A DNA stretch of 64,000 bases from Pseudomonas xionganensis (GCF_009763245.1 NZ_WKJZ01000002.1:250707-314706), one strand, 5' to 3'; positions 27,434-36,435 are shown, numbered from the stretch's first letter. The notes: generated by a model from the letters alone, not told the origin. Program-made: numbers and translations.

Positions 27434-28630
27434 ATGAACCAGGCCCTGCAGCAGTTACAGCCCTACCCCTTCGAGAAGCTCCGCGCCCTACTTGGCGGCG
27501 TGACGCCCGCCGCGGACAAGAGCCCCATTGCCCTGTCCATCGGTGAGCCAAAACATAAATCCCCTGATTTTGTCGCCCAGGCCCTGGCCGACAACCTCGA
27601 TCAGCTGGCCGTCTACCCCACCACCCTGGGCCTGCCCGCACTGCGCGAAGCCATCGCCAACTGGTGCCAGCGTCGTTTCGGTCTGCCTGCAGGGGTGCTG
27701 GATGCGGCGCGCCATGTGCTGCCGGTCAATGGCACCCGCGAGGCCCTGTTTGCCTTTACCCAGGCCGTGGTGCAACGGGACATCGACGGTCTGGTGGTCA
27801 GCCCCAACCCCTTCTACCAGATCTACGAGGGGGCGGCCCTGCTCGCCGGCGCCCAGCCGCACTACCTGCCGTGCCTGGAAGAGCATGGCTTCAACCCGGA
27901 TTTCGACGCGGTCGGTGATGAAGTCTGGCAACGCTGCCAGATCCTCTTTCTCTGCTCACCGGGCAACCCCACCGGCGCCCTGGTCCCGCTTGAAACCCTG
28001 AAGAAGCTGATCGCCCTGGCCGATAAATTCGACTTCGTGATCGCCGCCGATGAGTGCTACAGCGAACTGTATTTCGACGAGGCCAACCCGCCGGCCGGCC
28101 TGCTGACGGCCTGCGCCGAACTGGGCCGGCATGATTTCAAGCGCTGCGTGGTGTTCCATAGCCTGTCCAAGCGCTCCAACCTGCCGGGCCTGCGCTCGGG
28201 CTTTGTCGCCGGCGATGCCGATATCCTCAAGGCCTTTTTGCTCTACCGCACCTACCACGGTTGCGCCATGCCGGTGCAGACCCAGCTGGCCAGCGTGGCC
28301 GCCTGGAACGACGAGGCCCATGTGCGCGCCAACCGCGACCTGTACCGCGAGAAGTTCGATGCCGTGCTGGCCATTCTCGACGGCGTACTGGATGTGCAGC
28401 GCCCCGACGGTGGTTTCTACCTGTGGGCGAAAACCCCGGTAGAGGATGAACGCTTTACCCGCGAGCTGTTCGCCCGCCAGCATGTCACCGTGGTGCCAGG
28501 TTCCTACCTGTCGCGCGAGGTCAACGGCACCAACCCCGGCGCCAATCGCGTGCGCATGGCCCTGGTTGCGCCCCTGGCCGAGTGCGTTGCGGCCGCCGAA
28601 CGTATCCGCGACTTTGTGAAGGGACTTTAA
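27434..28630 (+). CDS. dapC: Succinyldiaminopimelate aminotransferase
   Basis: PLP-dependent class I/II aminotransferase that converts N-succinyl-2-amino-6-ketopimelate to N-succinyl-LL-DAP using glutamate in lysine and peptidoglycan synthesis. The PLP lysine is in FHSLSKRSNLPGLRSG; CSPGNPTGALV and AADECYSELYFDE are the cofactor-site motifs. 398 residues from MNQALQQLQPYPFEKL. The assignment rests on homology plus clustering with dapD and dapE; the fold is shared with other transaminases. Confidence 0.9.
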   Translation: MNQALQQLQPYPFEKLRALLGGVTPAADKSPIALSIGEPKHKSPDFVAQALADNLDQLAVYPTTLGLPALREAIANWCQRRFGLPAGVLDAARHVLPVNGTREALFAFTQAVVQRDIDGLVVSPNPFYQIYEGAALLAGAQPHYLPCLEEHGFNPDFDAVGDEVWQRCQILFLCSPGNPTGALVPLETLKKLIALADKFDFVIAADECYSELYFDEANPPAGLLTACAELGRHDFKRCVVFHSLSKRSNLPGLRSGFVAGDADILKAFLLYRTYHGCAMPVQTQLASVAAWNDEAHVRANRDLYREKFDAVLAILDGVLDVQRPDGGFYLWAKTPVEDERFTRELFARQHVTVVPGSYLSREVNGTNPGANRVRMALVAPLAECVAAAERIRDFVKGL

Positions 28631-28631
28631 G

Positions 28632-29015
28632 ATGAGCAAGACCCTGTTTGGCATCAAAGCCTGCGACACCATGAAAAAAGCCCGCACCTGGCTCGACGAG
28701 CACGGGGTAAGCTACGCCTTTCATGACTACAAAGCCTGCGGCATCGACCGCGGCAACCTGCAGAAGTGGTGCGACGAGCATGGCTGGGAAACCGTCCTCA
28801 ACCGTGCCGGCACCACCTTCCGCAAGCTGAGCGATGAACAGAAGGCCGACCTTGACCAAGCCAAGGCCATCGAACTGATGCTCGCCCAACCGTCGATGAT
28901 CAAACGCCCGGTGCTGGATCTCGGCAACAAGACCCTGATCGGTTTCAAGCCCGAGCGCTACGCCGCCGAACTGGCTTGCCCCCCTTACTTACTCGATTTC
29001 GTTGCAAGGACTTAA
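28632..29015 (+). CDS. ArsC/Spx-family protein (YffB-like)
   Basis: Thioredoxin-fold protein of the arsenate reductase-like superfamily, 127 residues, starting one base after the dapC stop. The N-terminal Cys is in GIKACDTMKKARTWLDE and the C-terminal half has TFRKLSDEQK and MIKRPVLDLGNKTLIGF, the ArsC-type signature. E. coli YffB is believed to be a glutathione-dependent thiol reductase rather than a true arsenate reductase. The tight placement between dapC and dapD is conserved in pseudomonads and may only reflect operon organisation. Confidence 0.85.
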   Translation: MSKTLFGIKACDTMKKARTWLDEHGVSYAFHDYKACGIDRGNLQKWCDEHGWETVLNRAGTTFRKLSDEQKADLDQAKAIELMLAQPSMIKRPVLDLGNKTLIGFKPERYAAELACPPYLLDFVART

Positions 29016-29018
29016 CCT

Positions 29019-30053
29019 ATGAGCACCCAACTCTTCAGCATCGCCTTCGGCGTCGGCACCCAGAATCGCCAGGGCAACTGGCTGGAAGTCTTCTACGCCC
29101 AACCCCTGCTCAACCCCAGCATCGAGCTGAGCGACAAGGCCGCTGCCATTCTCGGCTACCAGGGCGGCAACCAGGCCATTGCCTTTACCAGTGCCCAGGC
29201 CGGCGAACTGGCCGACGCCATGAAAGGCCTGGACACCACCCAGGCCGCCCTGCTGACCCGCCTGGCCGAAAGCCACAACCCGCTGGTGGCCACCTTTATC
29301 CAGGAAGACGCGGCGCTGACCAGCACCCCCGAGGCCTACCTCAAGCTGCACCTGCTGTCGCACCGCCTGGTCAAGCCCCATGGCCTGAACCTGACCGGCA
29401 TCTTCCCCCTGCTGCCCAACGTGGCCTGGACCAGCAGCGGCGCCATCGACCTGGCCGAGCTGGCCGAGCGTCAACTGGAAGCCCGCCTGAAGGGCGAGCT
29501 GCTGGAAGTGTTCTCCGTGGACAAGTTCCCCAAGATGACCGACTACGTGGTGCCGAGCGGCGTGCGTATCGCCGACAGCGCGCGCATCCGCCTGGGTGCC
29601 TATATCGGTGAAGGCACCACGGTCATGCATGAGGGCTTTGTCAACTTCAACGCCGGTACCGCAGGCCCGGGCATGATCGAAGGCCGCGTCTCGGCTGGCG
29701 TATTCGTCGGCAAGGGTTCCGACCTGGGCGGTGGCTGCTCGACCATGGGCACCCTGTCCGGTGGCGGCAATATCGTCATTTCCGTCGGCGAAGGCTGCCT
29801 GATCGGCGCCAACGCCGGTATCGGCATCCCCCTGGGCGACCGCAACACCGTGGAATCGGGCCTGTATGTCACCGCCGGCACCAAGGTGGTGCTGCTCGAT
29901 GACAAGGGCGAACTGGTCAAGCAGGTCAAGGCCCGCGAGCTGGCCGGCCAGCCGGACCTGCTGTTCCGTCGCAACTCGCAGACCGGCGCCGTGGAGTGCA
30001 AGACCCACAAGTCGGCTATTGAGCTTAACGAAGCCCTGCACGCCCACAACTAA
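29019..30053 (+). CDS. dapD: 2,3,4,5-tetrahydropyridine-2,6-dicarboxylate N-succinyltransferase
   Basis: Uses succinyl-CoA to acylate tetrahydrodipicolinate in the succinylase branch of lysine/DAP synthesis. It is the 344-residue form typical of Pseudomonas and actinobacteria, longer than the 274-residue enterobacterial DapD. An N-terminal alpha/beta region is followed by hexapeptide-repeat beta-helix (about 180-280, e.g. GVRIADSARIRLGAYIGEGT). Its stop codon abuts a large palindromic repeat. Confidence 0.95.
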   Translation: MSTQLFSIAFGVGTQNRQGNWLEVFYAQPLLNPSIELSDKAAAILGYQGGNQAIAFTSAQAGELADAMKGLDTTQAALLTRLAESHNPLVATFIQEDAALTSTPEAYLKLHLLSHRLVKPHGLNLTGIFPLLPNVAWTSSGAIDLAELAERQLEARLKGELLEVFSVDKFPKMTDYVVPSGVRIADSARIRLGAYIGEGTTVMHEGFVNFNAGTAGPGMIEGRVSAGVFVGKGSDLGGGCSTMGTLSGGGNIVISVGEGCLIGANAGIGIPLGDRNTVESGLYVTAGTKVVLLDDKGELVKQVKARELAGQPDLLFRRNSQTGAVECKTHKSAIELNEALHAHN

Positions 30054-30193
30054 AAAGTTGGTTTAGCGCGGCTGCGCTCGCCCATACTGCGTTGCAATAA
30101 GGCTCGGACGCTCATTTACATCAGTAAACTCCGCGTCCTCGCCTTATTGCGCCTTGTCTGAGCTTCGCTCGCAACGCGCTAAACCCAACTTTT
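30054..30193. repeat. Large palindromic intergenic element (copy 1)
   Basis: About 140 nt forming an interrupted long hairpin. The outer arms read AAAAGTTGGTTTAGCGCG and, on the other strand, AAAAGTTGGGTTTAGCGCG. The centre is GGACGC...TTAC atca GTAA...GCGTCC. Internal stems such as AATAAGGC/GCCTTATT add to the dyad. It fills the gap between dapD and the desulfurase gene and shares the GCTCATNTAC...GTANACTCCGC core with copies at 36182 and 43100. Confidence 0.75.
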
Positions 30194-30221
30194 AACCGCC
30201 AGATAATCTCTGGAAATATCC

Positions 30222-31427
30222 ATGTCGCTGATTTCCCCCTGGCGTGCCGACTTCCCCGGCATTCTGGCCCTCGCCGCCGAAGGCCAGACTTACCTGGACA
30301 GCGCCGCCACCGCGCAGAAACCCCAGGCGGTGCTGGACGCCCTGCTCGGCTACCTGGCCGGCGGCGCCGCCAATGTGCACCGCGCCCAGCATCTGCCGGG
30401 CGAACGTGCCACCCGTGCCTTCGAGGCCACCCGAGACAAGGCGGCGACCTGGCTGAATGCCGCCAGCCGCGAGGAAATTCTCTTTACCCGGGGCTCAACC
30501 GAAGCCCTCAATCTTCTGGCTTACAGCCTTGAGCACTTGCTGCAACCCGGCGATGAGATCGTTATCAGCGCTCTGGAGCACCACGCCAACCTGCTGCCCT
30601 GGCAGCAGCTGGCCCTACGTCGTGGGCTGAAGCTGGTGGTGCTGCCACTGGACGCTGCAGGCAGTATCGATCTGGCCCACGCCGCCCAGCTGATCGGCCC
30701 GCGCACCCGCCTGCTGGCGCTGTCGCAGCTGTCCAATGTGCTCGGCCGCTGGCAGCCGCTGCGCGAACTGCTGGCCATGGCCCGCACCCACGGCGCCCTC
30801 AGCGTGGTGGACGGTGCCCAGGGCGCGGTGCATGGCCGCCCGGATATGCAGGCCCTGGGTTGCGATTTCTATGTCTGCTCCGGGCACAAGCTTTATGGCC
30901 CGGATGGCGTCGGCCTGCTGTATGGCCGCAACCAGGCCCTGGCGCAGCTGCGTCACTGGCAGTTCGGCGGCGAGATGGTGCTGGACGCCGATTACCAGAG
31001 CGCCCGCTTCCGCCCCGCGCCCCTGGGCTTCGAGGCCGGCACCCCGCCGGTGTCCGCGGTGATCGCTTTGGGTGCAGCGCTGGACTGGCTCAGCGCCCAG
31101 AACCAGGCTGCAGTGACGCAGCATGAAGCCACGCTGCATGCCGAGCTGTTGGCGGGGCTGGCCGCTCGCCAAGGTGTCCGCCTGCTGGGCCAACCACAGC
31201 TGGCCCTGGCCAGTTTTACCATCGACGGCATCCATAACGCCGACCTGGCCCATCTGCTGACCGAACAGGGCATCGCCGTACGTGCCGGGCATCACTGCGC
31301 CATGCCGCTGCTGAAAAGTCTGGGATTGTCCGGGGCCATTCGCGTGTCCCTTGGGCTGTACAACGATGGCGAGGACCTGACGCATTTCTTTGACGCCCTG
31401 GATCAGGCCCTGGAGCTGCTGCGATGA
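30222..31427 (+). CDS. csdA: Group II cysteine desulfurase (SufS/CsdA type)
   Basis: PLP enzyme that strips sulfur from cysteine and passes the persulfide to its SufE-type partner. 401 residues; the PLP lysine is Lys223 in CSGHKLYGPDGVGLLYG and the persulfide-carrying Cys359 is in RAGHHCAMPLL, the short group II (RxGHHCA) motif. It overlaps the sufE-like gene by 4 nt. No sufBCD genes are present nearby, so it resembles the CsdA-CsdE system more than a full SUF operon, and TcdA (CsdL) is encoded close by, which supports this. Confidence 0.9.
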   Translation: MSLISPWRADFPGILALAAEGQTYLDSAATAQKPQAVLDALLGYLAGGAANVHRAQHLPGERATRAFEATRDKAATWLNAASREEILFTRGSTEALNLLAYSLEHLLQPGDEIVISALEHHANLLPWQQLALRRGLKLVVLPLDAAGSIDLAHAAQLIGPRTRLLALSQLSNVLGRWQPLRELLAMARTHGALSVVDGAQGAVHGRPDMQALGCDFYVCSGHKLYGPDGVGLLYGRNQALAQLRHWQFGGEMVLDADYQSARFRPAPLGFEAGTPPVSAVIALGAALDWLSAQNQAAVTQHEATLHAELLAGLAARQGVRLLGQPQLALASFTIDGIHNADLAHLLTEQGIAVRAGHHCAMPLLKSLGLSGAIRVSLGLYNDGEDLTHFFDALDQALELLR

Positions 31428-31837
31428 AGCTGCCAGCCGCCGCCGAGCAGGCCCTGGAGGCCTTCACGGCCTGCCCCGGCTGGGAACAGCGCGCCCGCCT
31501 GCTGCTGCAATGGGGCCAGCAACTGCCAACCCTGAGCGAGGCCGAATGCTGTGAGGCCAACCGCGTACATGGCTGCGAAAGCCAGGTGTGGCTGCTGGCC
31601 GAACGACAGGGCGAGAGCTGGAAGTTTCGTGCCAATAGCGATGCCCGCCTGCTGCGGGGCCTGCTGGCCGTGCTGCTGGCCCGGGTCAACGGTCTGAAGG
31701 CCAGCGAGCTAACATCCGTCGATCTGCATGACTGGTTCAGCCAGCTGGGCCTGGCTCGCCAGCTCACGCCCTCGCGCAGCAATGGCCTGCAGGCCGTGCT
31801 GCAGCGGATGCGCCAGCTGATTCAGACAGAAGGCTAA
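31424..31837 (+). CDS. csdE: SufE/CsdE-family sulfur acceptor
   Basis: Accepts sulfur from the cysteine desulfurase encoded just upstream and stimulates it. 137 residues; the acceptor Cys51 is in RVHGCESQVWL, the SufE-family motif. The ATG overlaps the desulfurase stop, so the pair is translationally coupled. In E. coli CsdE relays sulfur toward CsdL/TcdA, and a tcdA gene is found here about 900 nt on. Its last bases overlap the stop of the convergent gene (CTAA shared). Confidence 0.88.
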   Translation: MKLPAAAEQALEAFTACPGWEQRARLLLQWGQQLPTLSEAECCEANRVHGCESQVWLLAERQGESWKFRANSDARLLRGLLAVLLARVNGLKASELTSVDLHDWFSQLGLARQLTPSRSNGLQAVLQRMRQLIQTEG

Positions 31838-32631
31838 GGCTGCTGCGGGATCCAGCTATCGGCACGCCCGGAATAGAGCGCCTGCTGCAGAGCCTGCAGC
31901 TCGCCACTGGCGGCCAGGCGCTGCACCCCCTGGTTGAACAGCGCCATCAGCCGGCGCCCCCTGTCATCGTACTTGCGAAATAGCAGATGCAGAGGCTCGC
32001 GATTCAACTCCCGAGGGTGGTGGGTGATCAACGCCTGCTCATCGGCAGAAAACAGCCGGCGCAACATGGCATAGCCCACCGCCCGATCCTGGGGATGGAG
32101 ATCGATGCGGCCAAGCAGCAAGAGACGGAAATTGGTTTCTTCCTTGCTGGCCTGCTGCACCTGTAACGCACCAGCCTGCACCGCCGCATCAAATTGCGGC
32201 CCATAGGAGTAACCCAGGTTGCTGCCAATGCGAAAGGCCCGCAGATCCTCCAGCTGCTGCCAGTCAAAGGGCTTGTCAACCCGATGAAACAGCACCACCT
32301 CGCCGCGCAGCACCTCATCACTGCACTGGCTGATCTGTCGACGTGCCTCATTGCAGCTGTAAGGCATCACCGCATCCAGACTGCCCTGCTGCAATAGCAA
32401 CAGATTGCGATCCCAGGGGTGAAAGAGAATCTCGACCCGATAGCCGGCCGCCTGAAAGACTGCCTGCACCAGGCGGCCCAGAGCGCCGCCATCGGCCTGA
32501 TGCTGATCCAGATAGGGCACCCAGTCACCGGTACCGACCCGCACCACCCTGTCCCCCGCCTGAACGCTCGTACTCAGCAGCGCCAGCAGCAGGCAGCGCA
32601 ACAGCAGGCTCAATCTCGGACACCAGCGCAT
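31834..32631 (-). CDS. Orphan periplasmic solute-binding protein, family 3
   Basis: 265 residues: a Sec signal peptide (about 1-26, ending STSVQA) followed by a type II periplasmic-binding fold of the amino-acid/polar-compound kind (RVGTGDWVPYLDQ near the start, FHPWDRNLLLLQQGSLDAVM and IGSNLGYSYG further on). No ABC permease or ATPase lies nearby, so it is either a stand-alone sensor or works with a distant transporter. The ligand cannot be read from the sequence. Convergent with the sufE-like gene, overlapping it by 3 nt. Confidence 0.8.
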   Translation of the reverse strand: MRWCPRLSLLLRCLLLALLSTSVQAGDRVVRVGTGDWVPYLDQHQADGGALGRLVQAVFQAAGYRVEILFHPWDRNLLLLQQGSLDAVMPYSCNEARRQISQCSDEVLRGEVVLFHRVDKPFDWQQLEDLRAFRIGSNLGYSYGPQFDAAVQAGALQVQQASKEETNFRLLLLGRIDLHPQDRAVGYAMLRRLFSADEQALITHHPRELNREPLHLLFRKYDDRGRRLMALFNQGVQRLAASGELQALQQALYSGRADSWIPQQP

Positions 32632-32725
32632 GGAGGGGGCTCACCTCGACTCGCAGAAGAAAGGCCGGCGCCCCACACAACAGACGCCTTGCCACTTGAG
32701 CCTAGTCAAAGCTGGCCCGGCTGCA

Positions 32726-33535
32726 TCAGCCAGCCGACAGACGTTCCGCTGGACGCCGCGCCCCGGCCACCAGTTTGTCCACCATGCGCGCCGCCGCCAC
32801 CATGCCGAAACTGGCGGTAACCATGGTCACCGCACCAAAGCCGCCGGCGCAGTCGAGCTTGACCCCTTCCCCGACAAAGCCCTTGCTCAGGCACACGCCG
32901 CCACTGGCATCCGGATAGCGCAGCTGCTCGGTGGAGAACACGCAAGGCACGCTGTAGTTGCGCCCCGGCGTGCGGGAGAACTGGTAGTCGCGGCGCAGGG
33001 TGCTGCGCACCTTGGCCGCCAGGGGGTCGTTGAAGGTCTTGTTGAGGTCGGCGACCTGGATCTGGGTCGGATCGATCTGCCCGCCAGCGCCACCGGTGGT
33101 GATGATGGCGATCTTGCGCCGCTTGCACCAGGCGATCAGCGCCGCCTTGGCCGCCACGCTGTCGATGCAGTCGAGCACCCCGTCGAGCTGCTCGGTGATG
33201 TATTCGGCCATGCTCTCGCGGGTGACGAAATCCGCCACGGCGTGCACCACACAGGCCGGGTTGATGGCGCGGATGCGCGCTGCCATGACCTCCACCTTGG
33301 GTTGCCCCACCGTACCGTCCAGGGCATGCAGCTGACGATTGCTGTTGCTGATGCAGACATCGTCCAGGTCAAACAGGGATATTTCCCCCACCCCGCTGCG
33401 GGCCAGGGCCTCGGCCGCCCAGCTGCCCACCCCGCCAATCCCCACCACCGCCACATGGGCTGCGGCCAGGCGTTCGGCGCCCGTCACCCCGTACAGGCGG
33501 GCAATACCGGCAAAACGTTGCGCATCGAAGGCCAT
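32726..33535 (-). CDS. tcdA: tRNA threonylcarbamoyladenosine dehydratase
   Basis: E1-like ATP-dependent enzyme (CsdL) that cyclises t6A to ct6A at position 37 of ANN-reading tRNAs. N-terminal Rossmann motif VAVVGIGGVGSWAAEALARSG, the ATP-site segment LFDLDDVCISNSNRQ and the Cys-containing DCIDSVAAKAALI are conserved. 269 residues from MAFDAQRFAGIARLYG; an ATG ten codons upstream is less likely. Its proximity to the csd pair fits the known sulfur-relay link between CsdA, CsdE and CsdL. Confidence 0.92.
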   Translation of the reverse strand: MAFDAQRFAGIARLYGVTGAERLAAAHVAVVGIGGVGSWAAEALARSGVGEISLFDLDDVCISNSNRQLHALDGTVGQPKVEVMAARIRAINPACVVHAVADFVTRESMAEYITEQLDGVLDCIDSVAAKAALIAWCKRRKIAIITTGGAGGQIDPTQIQVADLNKTFNDPLAAKVRSTLRRDYQFSRTPGRNYSVPCVFSTEQLRYPDASGGVCLSKGFVGEGVKLDCAGGFGAVTMVTASFGMVAAARMVDKLVAGARRPAERLSAG

Positions 33536-33693
33536 GGCTGCTCTCTCGGAAACTGGGCGGCGCATTATAGGAACTCACCGCGCCACACCCAAGCGTCGCG
33601 CCCGGTCCCCGACAAACTGGCCGACGGAGCCTCATCACGCAGTGATTTCCACGTTAAGATAGGCGCCTTTGCCTGATGCCCCCTGGAGCTGCG

Positions 33694-34848
33694 ATGACCC
33701 CCCCCGCCCCGACCCTGTCCCCCACCCTGGAACTGGCCTGCGACCTGATCCGTCGCCCCTCCGTCACGCCCCTCGACGAAGGCTGCCAGGCCCTGATGAT
33801 GCGGCGCCTGGAGGCAGCCGGCTTCCAGCTGGAGCCCATGCGCATCGAGGAAGTGGATAATTTCTGGGCCAGCCGCGGCCAGGAGCAGGGCCCGGTGCTG
33901 TGCTTCGCCGGCCATACCGATGTAGTGCCCACCGGCCCCCTGCAGGCCTGGCAGCACCAGCCGTTCAACGCCCTGATCGACGAGGACGGCATGCTCTGCG
34001 GCCGCGGTGCCGCCGATATGAAGGGCAGCCTGGCCTCGATGATCATCGCCGTGGAGCGTTTTGTCGCCGACCACCCGAACCACAAGGGGCGTATCGCCTT
34101 CCTGATCACCAGCGACGAGGAAGGCCCGGCCCAGCATGGCACCAAGGCCGTTATCGAGCGCCTGGGCGCCCGGGGCGAACGCCTGGACTGGTGCATCGTC
34201 GGTGAGCCGTCGAGCACCAGCCTGGTCGGCGACGTGGTGAAGAACGGTCGCCGCGGCTCCCTCGGCTGCAAGCTGACGGTGCGCGGCGTACAGGGTCATG
34301 TGGCCTACCCGCACCTGGCCAAGAACCCCATCCACCTGGCCGCCCCGGCCCTGGCCGAACTGGCCGCCGAGCACTGGGACGACGGCAACGCCTTCTTCCC
34401 GCCGACCAGCTTCCAGGTCTCCAACCTGAACGCCGGCACCGGCGCCACCAACGTGATTCCGGGCGAATTACAGGCGGTGTTCAACTTCCGTTTCTCCACC
34501 GAGTCCACCGTCGAAGGCCTGCAGAAGCGCGTCGAGGCCATCCTCGACAAGCACGGCCTGGACTACCACCTGGAGTGGGCGCTGTCCGGCCTGCCGTTTC
34601 TCACCGAACCGGGCGCGCTGCTCGATGCGGTATCGGCCAGCATCAAACAGGTCACCGGTCGCGACACCCAAGCCTCGACCACCGGCGGCACCTCGGATGG
34701 CCGCTTTATTGCCACCCTGGGCACCCAGGTGGTGGAACTCGGCCCGGTCAACGCCACCATTCACCAGGTCAACGAGCGGGTGCTGGCCAGCGATCTGGAC
34801 CTGCTGACCGAGATTTACTATCAGACCCTGGTCAAGCTGCTCGCATGA
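33694..34848 (+). CDS. dapE: Succinyl-diaminopimelate desuccinylase
   Basis: Di-zinc M20 hydrolase producing LL-DAP from N-succinyl-LL-DAP. Metal and catalytic motifs are [34 protein letters not shown] and [10 protein letters not shown]. 384 residues, starting [19 protein letters not shown]; an ATG six codons earlier also exists. Together with dapC and dapD it gives three steps of the succinylase lysine branch within 7.5 kb. The stop codon lies in the first arm of a palindromic repeat. Confidence 0.96.
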   Translation: MTPPAPTLSPTLELACDLIRRPSVTPLDEGCQALMMRRLEAAGFQLEPMRIEEVDNFWASRGQEQGPVLCFAGHTDVVPTGPLQAWQHQPFNALIDEDGMLCGRGAADMKGSLASMIIAVERFVADHPNHKGRIAFLITSDEEGPAQHGTKAVIERLGARGERLDWCIVGEPSSTSLVGDVVKNGRRGSLGCKLTVRGVQGHVAYPHLAKNPIHLAAPALAELAAEHWDDGNAFFPPTSFQVSNLNAGTGATNVIPGELQAVFNFRFSTESTVEGLQKRVEAILDKHGLDYHLEWALSGLPFLTEPGALLDAVSASIKQVTGRDTQASTTGGTSDGRFIATLGTQVVELGPVNATIHQVNERVLASDLDLLTEIYYQTLVKLLA

Positions 34849-34993
34849 AAATCCATGAATATGCCTGCTATACACCCCGATAGCTGCGTTGGGCGGTACT
34901 CGCTCCTCGCCTATCTATTCGATATGTCTCGTCGCTGCGTTCCGTCCGCCTTGCTCTCGGGACGCTCGCGACGGCCTATTAATGGATTTTTCG
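34847..34993. repeat. Large palindromic intergenic element (copy 2, divergent)
   Basis: About 147 nt with outer arms GAAAATCCATGAATATGCC and, on the opposite strand, GAAAAATCCATTAATAGGCC. Inner dyads (GGCGG/CCGCC, GCTGCGTT repeats) fold the rest. It fills the entire space from the dapE stop to two bases before the rlmA ATG, so any ribosome-binding site for rlmA (weak GGA) lies within the right arm. Sequence is only loosely related to the other copies (TGCGTTG, CGCTCGC motifs). Confidence 0.65.
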
Positions 34994-34994
34994 C

Positions 34995-35798
34995 ATGTTG
35001 ACCTGCCCCATCTGCCAGGGCGCGCTGAGTAGCGCCGACAATGGCGTGGTCTGCCCGGCCGACCATCGTTTCGACCGTGCGCGCCAGGGTTACCTGAACC
35101 TGCTGCCGGTGCAGCACAAGAACAGCCGTGACCCCGGCGATAATGCCGCCATGGTCGAGGCGCGGCGACGCTTTCTCGATGGCGGCCACTACGCGCCGCT
35201 GGCCCGGCGTCTGGCCGAACTGGCGGCCGAACGCAGCCCGCGGTCCTGGCTGGATATCGGCTGTGGCGAGGGCTATTACACAGCGCAGATCGCCGACGCC
35301 CTGCCCGATGCCTGCGGCTATGCCCTGGATATCTCCCGCGAGGCGATCAAACGCGGCTGCAAGCGCGCCCCCCAGCTCAACTGGTTGGTGGCAAGCATGG
35401 CCCGGGTGCCACTGGGTGACGCCAGCTGCAACCTGCTGGCCAGCGTGTTCAGCCCGCTGGACTGGCAGGAAGCCAAACGCTTGCTCACCCCCGGCGGCAG
35501 TTTGCTGCGCATGGGCCCGACCCGTGAGCATCTGATGGAACTTCGGCAAAAGCTGTATGACGAAGTGCGCGACTACGATGATCAGAAGCACCTGGAGCTG
35601 ATCCCCGAAGGTATGCGCCTGGCCTACAGTGAAACCCTGACTTTCACCCTGCAACTGGACAGCGAACAGGCCCGCGCCGACCTGCTGGCCATGACCCCCC
35701 ACGGCTGGCGTGCCAGCGCCGAACGTCGCGCTGCGGTAATCGCCGAGCCACTGAGCGTCACCGTAGCCATCCGCTATGACTGGATCGAGAGACTATGA
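34995..35798 (+). CDS. rlmA: 23S rRNA (guanine-745-N1)-methyltransferase
   Basis: SAM-dependent methyltransferase modifying G745 (or G748 in relatives) of 23S rRNA. The N-terminal zinc finger (Cys4 and Cys7 of MLTCPICQGALS, then VCPADHRFDRAR) is followed by QGYLNLLPVQHK and the SAM motif WLDIGCGEGYYT. 267 residues. The coupling by a 4-nt overlap to the next gene and the palindrome directly in front of the start are notable. RlmA(I) is favoured over a generic methyltransferase because of the zinc-finger/QGYLNLL pairing. Confidence 0.9.
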   Translation: MLTCPICQGALSSADNGVVCPADHRFDRARQGYLNLLPVQHKNSRDPGDNAAMVEARRRFLDGGHYAPLARRLAELAAERSPRSWLDIGCGEGYYTAQIADALPDACGYALDISREAIKRGCKRAPQLNWLVASMARVPLGDASCNLLASVFSPLDWQEAKRLLTPGGSLLRMGPTREHLMELRQKLYDEVRDYDDQKHLELIPEGMRLAYSETLTFTLQLDSEQARADLLAMTPHGWRASAERRAAVIAEPLSVTVAIRYDWIERL

Positions 35799-36172
35799 CC
35801 ATGCGCCAACCGGATATCGAGATCTACCTCAAGGATGCCGAACACCCGGCCATCGCCGACTGGCTGAGCAGCGCCCTGGGCAGTTGCACGCCCTGGCAGC
35901 AGAAAGGCCAGACCTACAAGTGCACGGCCGGCGGCGTCCCCGTGACCTGGACCCCCAAGGCCGTGGGCAAGTGGCACAGCCTCTACCTGGAAAGCGATGC
36001 CACTCCCTGGGCCGACGACCTGGCCTGCGCCCGGGCTGCCTTTGCCGCGCTCAATGTGGAAGTGCGCTGCGCACCGGGTGGCTGGCAGGAAGAGGAAAGC
36101 GACGAGCAGGCCGACCGCTGGATGCGTATCAGCGCCGATGGGGTAGAAGAAATCACCTGGCGCACCGGCTAA
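35795..36172 (+). CDS. Conserved hypothetical protein, coupled to rlmA
   Basis: 125 residues, soluble, no signal peptide or membrane segment, slightly acidic. Trp- and Ala-rich with WTPKAVGKWHSLYLESD near the middle and an acidic EEESDEQADRW stretch before the end. The ATG overlaps the rlmA stop (ATGA), so the two are probably co-translated. I recognise no domain. The start may be the third codon (MRQPDIEIYL). Confidence 0.75.
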   Translation: MTMRQPDIEIYLKDAEHPAIADWLSSALGSCTPWQQKGQTYKCTAGGVPVTWTPKAVGKWHSLYLESDATPWADDLACARAAFAALNVEVRCAPGGWQEEESDEQADRWMRISADGVEEITWRTG

Positions 36173-36181
36173 CCGACCGCT

Positions 36182-36409
36182 GAAAACTACTGCGCTCGGC
36201 TATTCTGCGTTGCAACGACCAACGGGAGTAACAGCCGAAGGCTGATCCGAAGGACGAGCGATGCGAGTAAAGCAACCTCACAGCCGAAGGCTGAACGTGC
36301 TTTCACGACCCCAAAGGGGTGAGCGCAGCGAATCAAATGCTCATGTACAGACGTACACTCCGCTTTTCGGCTACTTCCGCCTTGCTTAGCCATCGCTCGC
36401 TACGTTTTC
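36182..36409. repeat. Large palindromic element with nested hairpins (copy 3)
   Basis: About 228 nt in the gap between the hypothetical gene and fadD1. The outer arms begin GAAAAC and end GTTTTC, and the core is ATGCTCATGTAC...CGTACACTCCGC. The left half contains three tiny hairpins in series: CAGCCGAAGGCTG (present twice), CGTGCTTTCACG and CCCCAAAGGGG. The same series, with altered loops and stems, occurs in copy 4 at 43100. With the terminator that follows, it accounts for the whole 305-nt gene-free stretch. Confidence 0.75.
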
Positions 36410-36435
36410 AACACCCGGTTTTCAAATAAGCACAA

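Noticed and set aside
28632..29015. Arsenate reductase (arsC) in an arsenic-resistance context.
   Set aside because: No arsB, arsR or arsH nearby; the gene is embedded among dap genes and fits the YffB/Spx-like branch.
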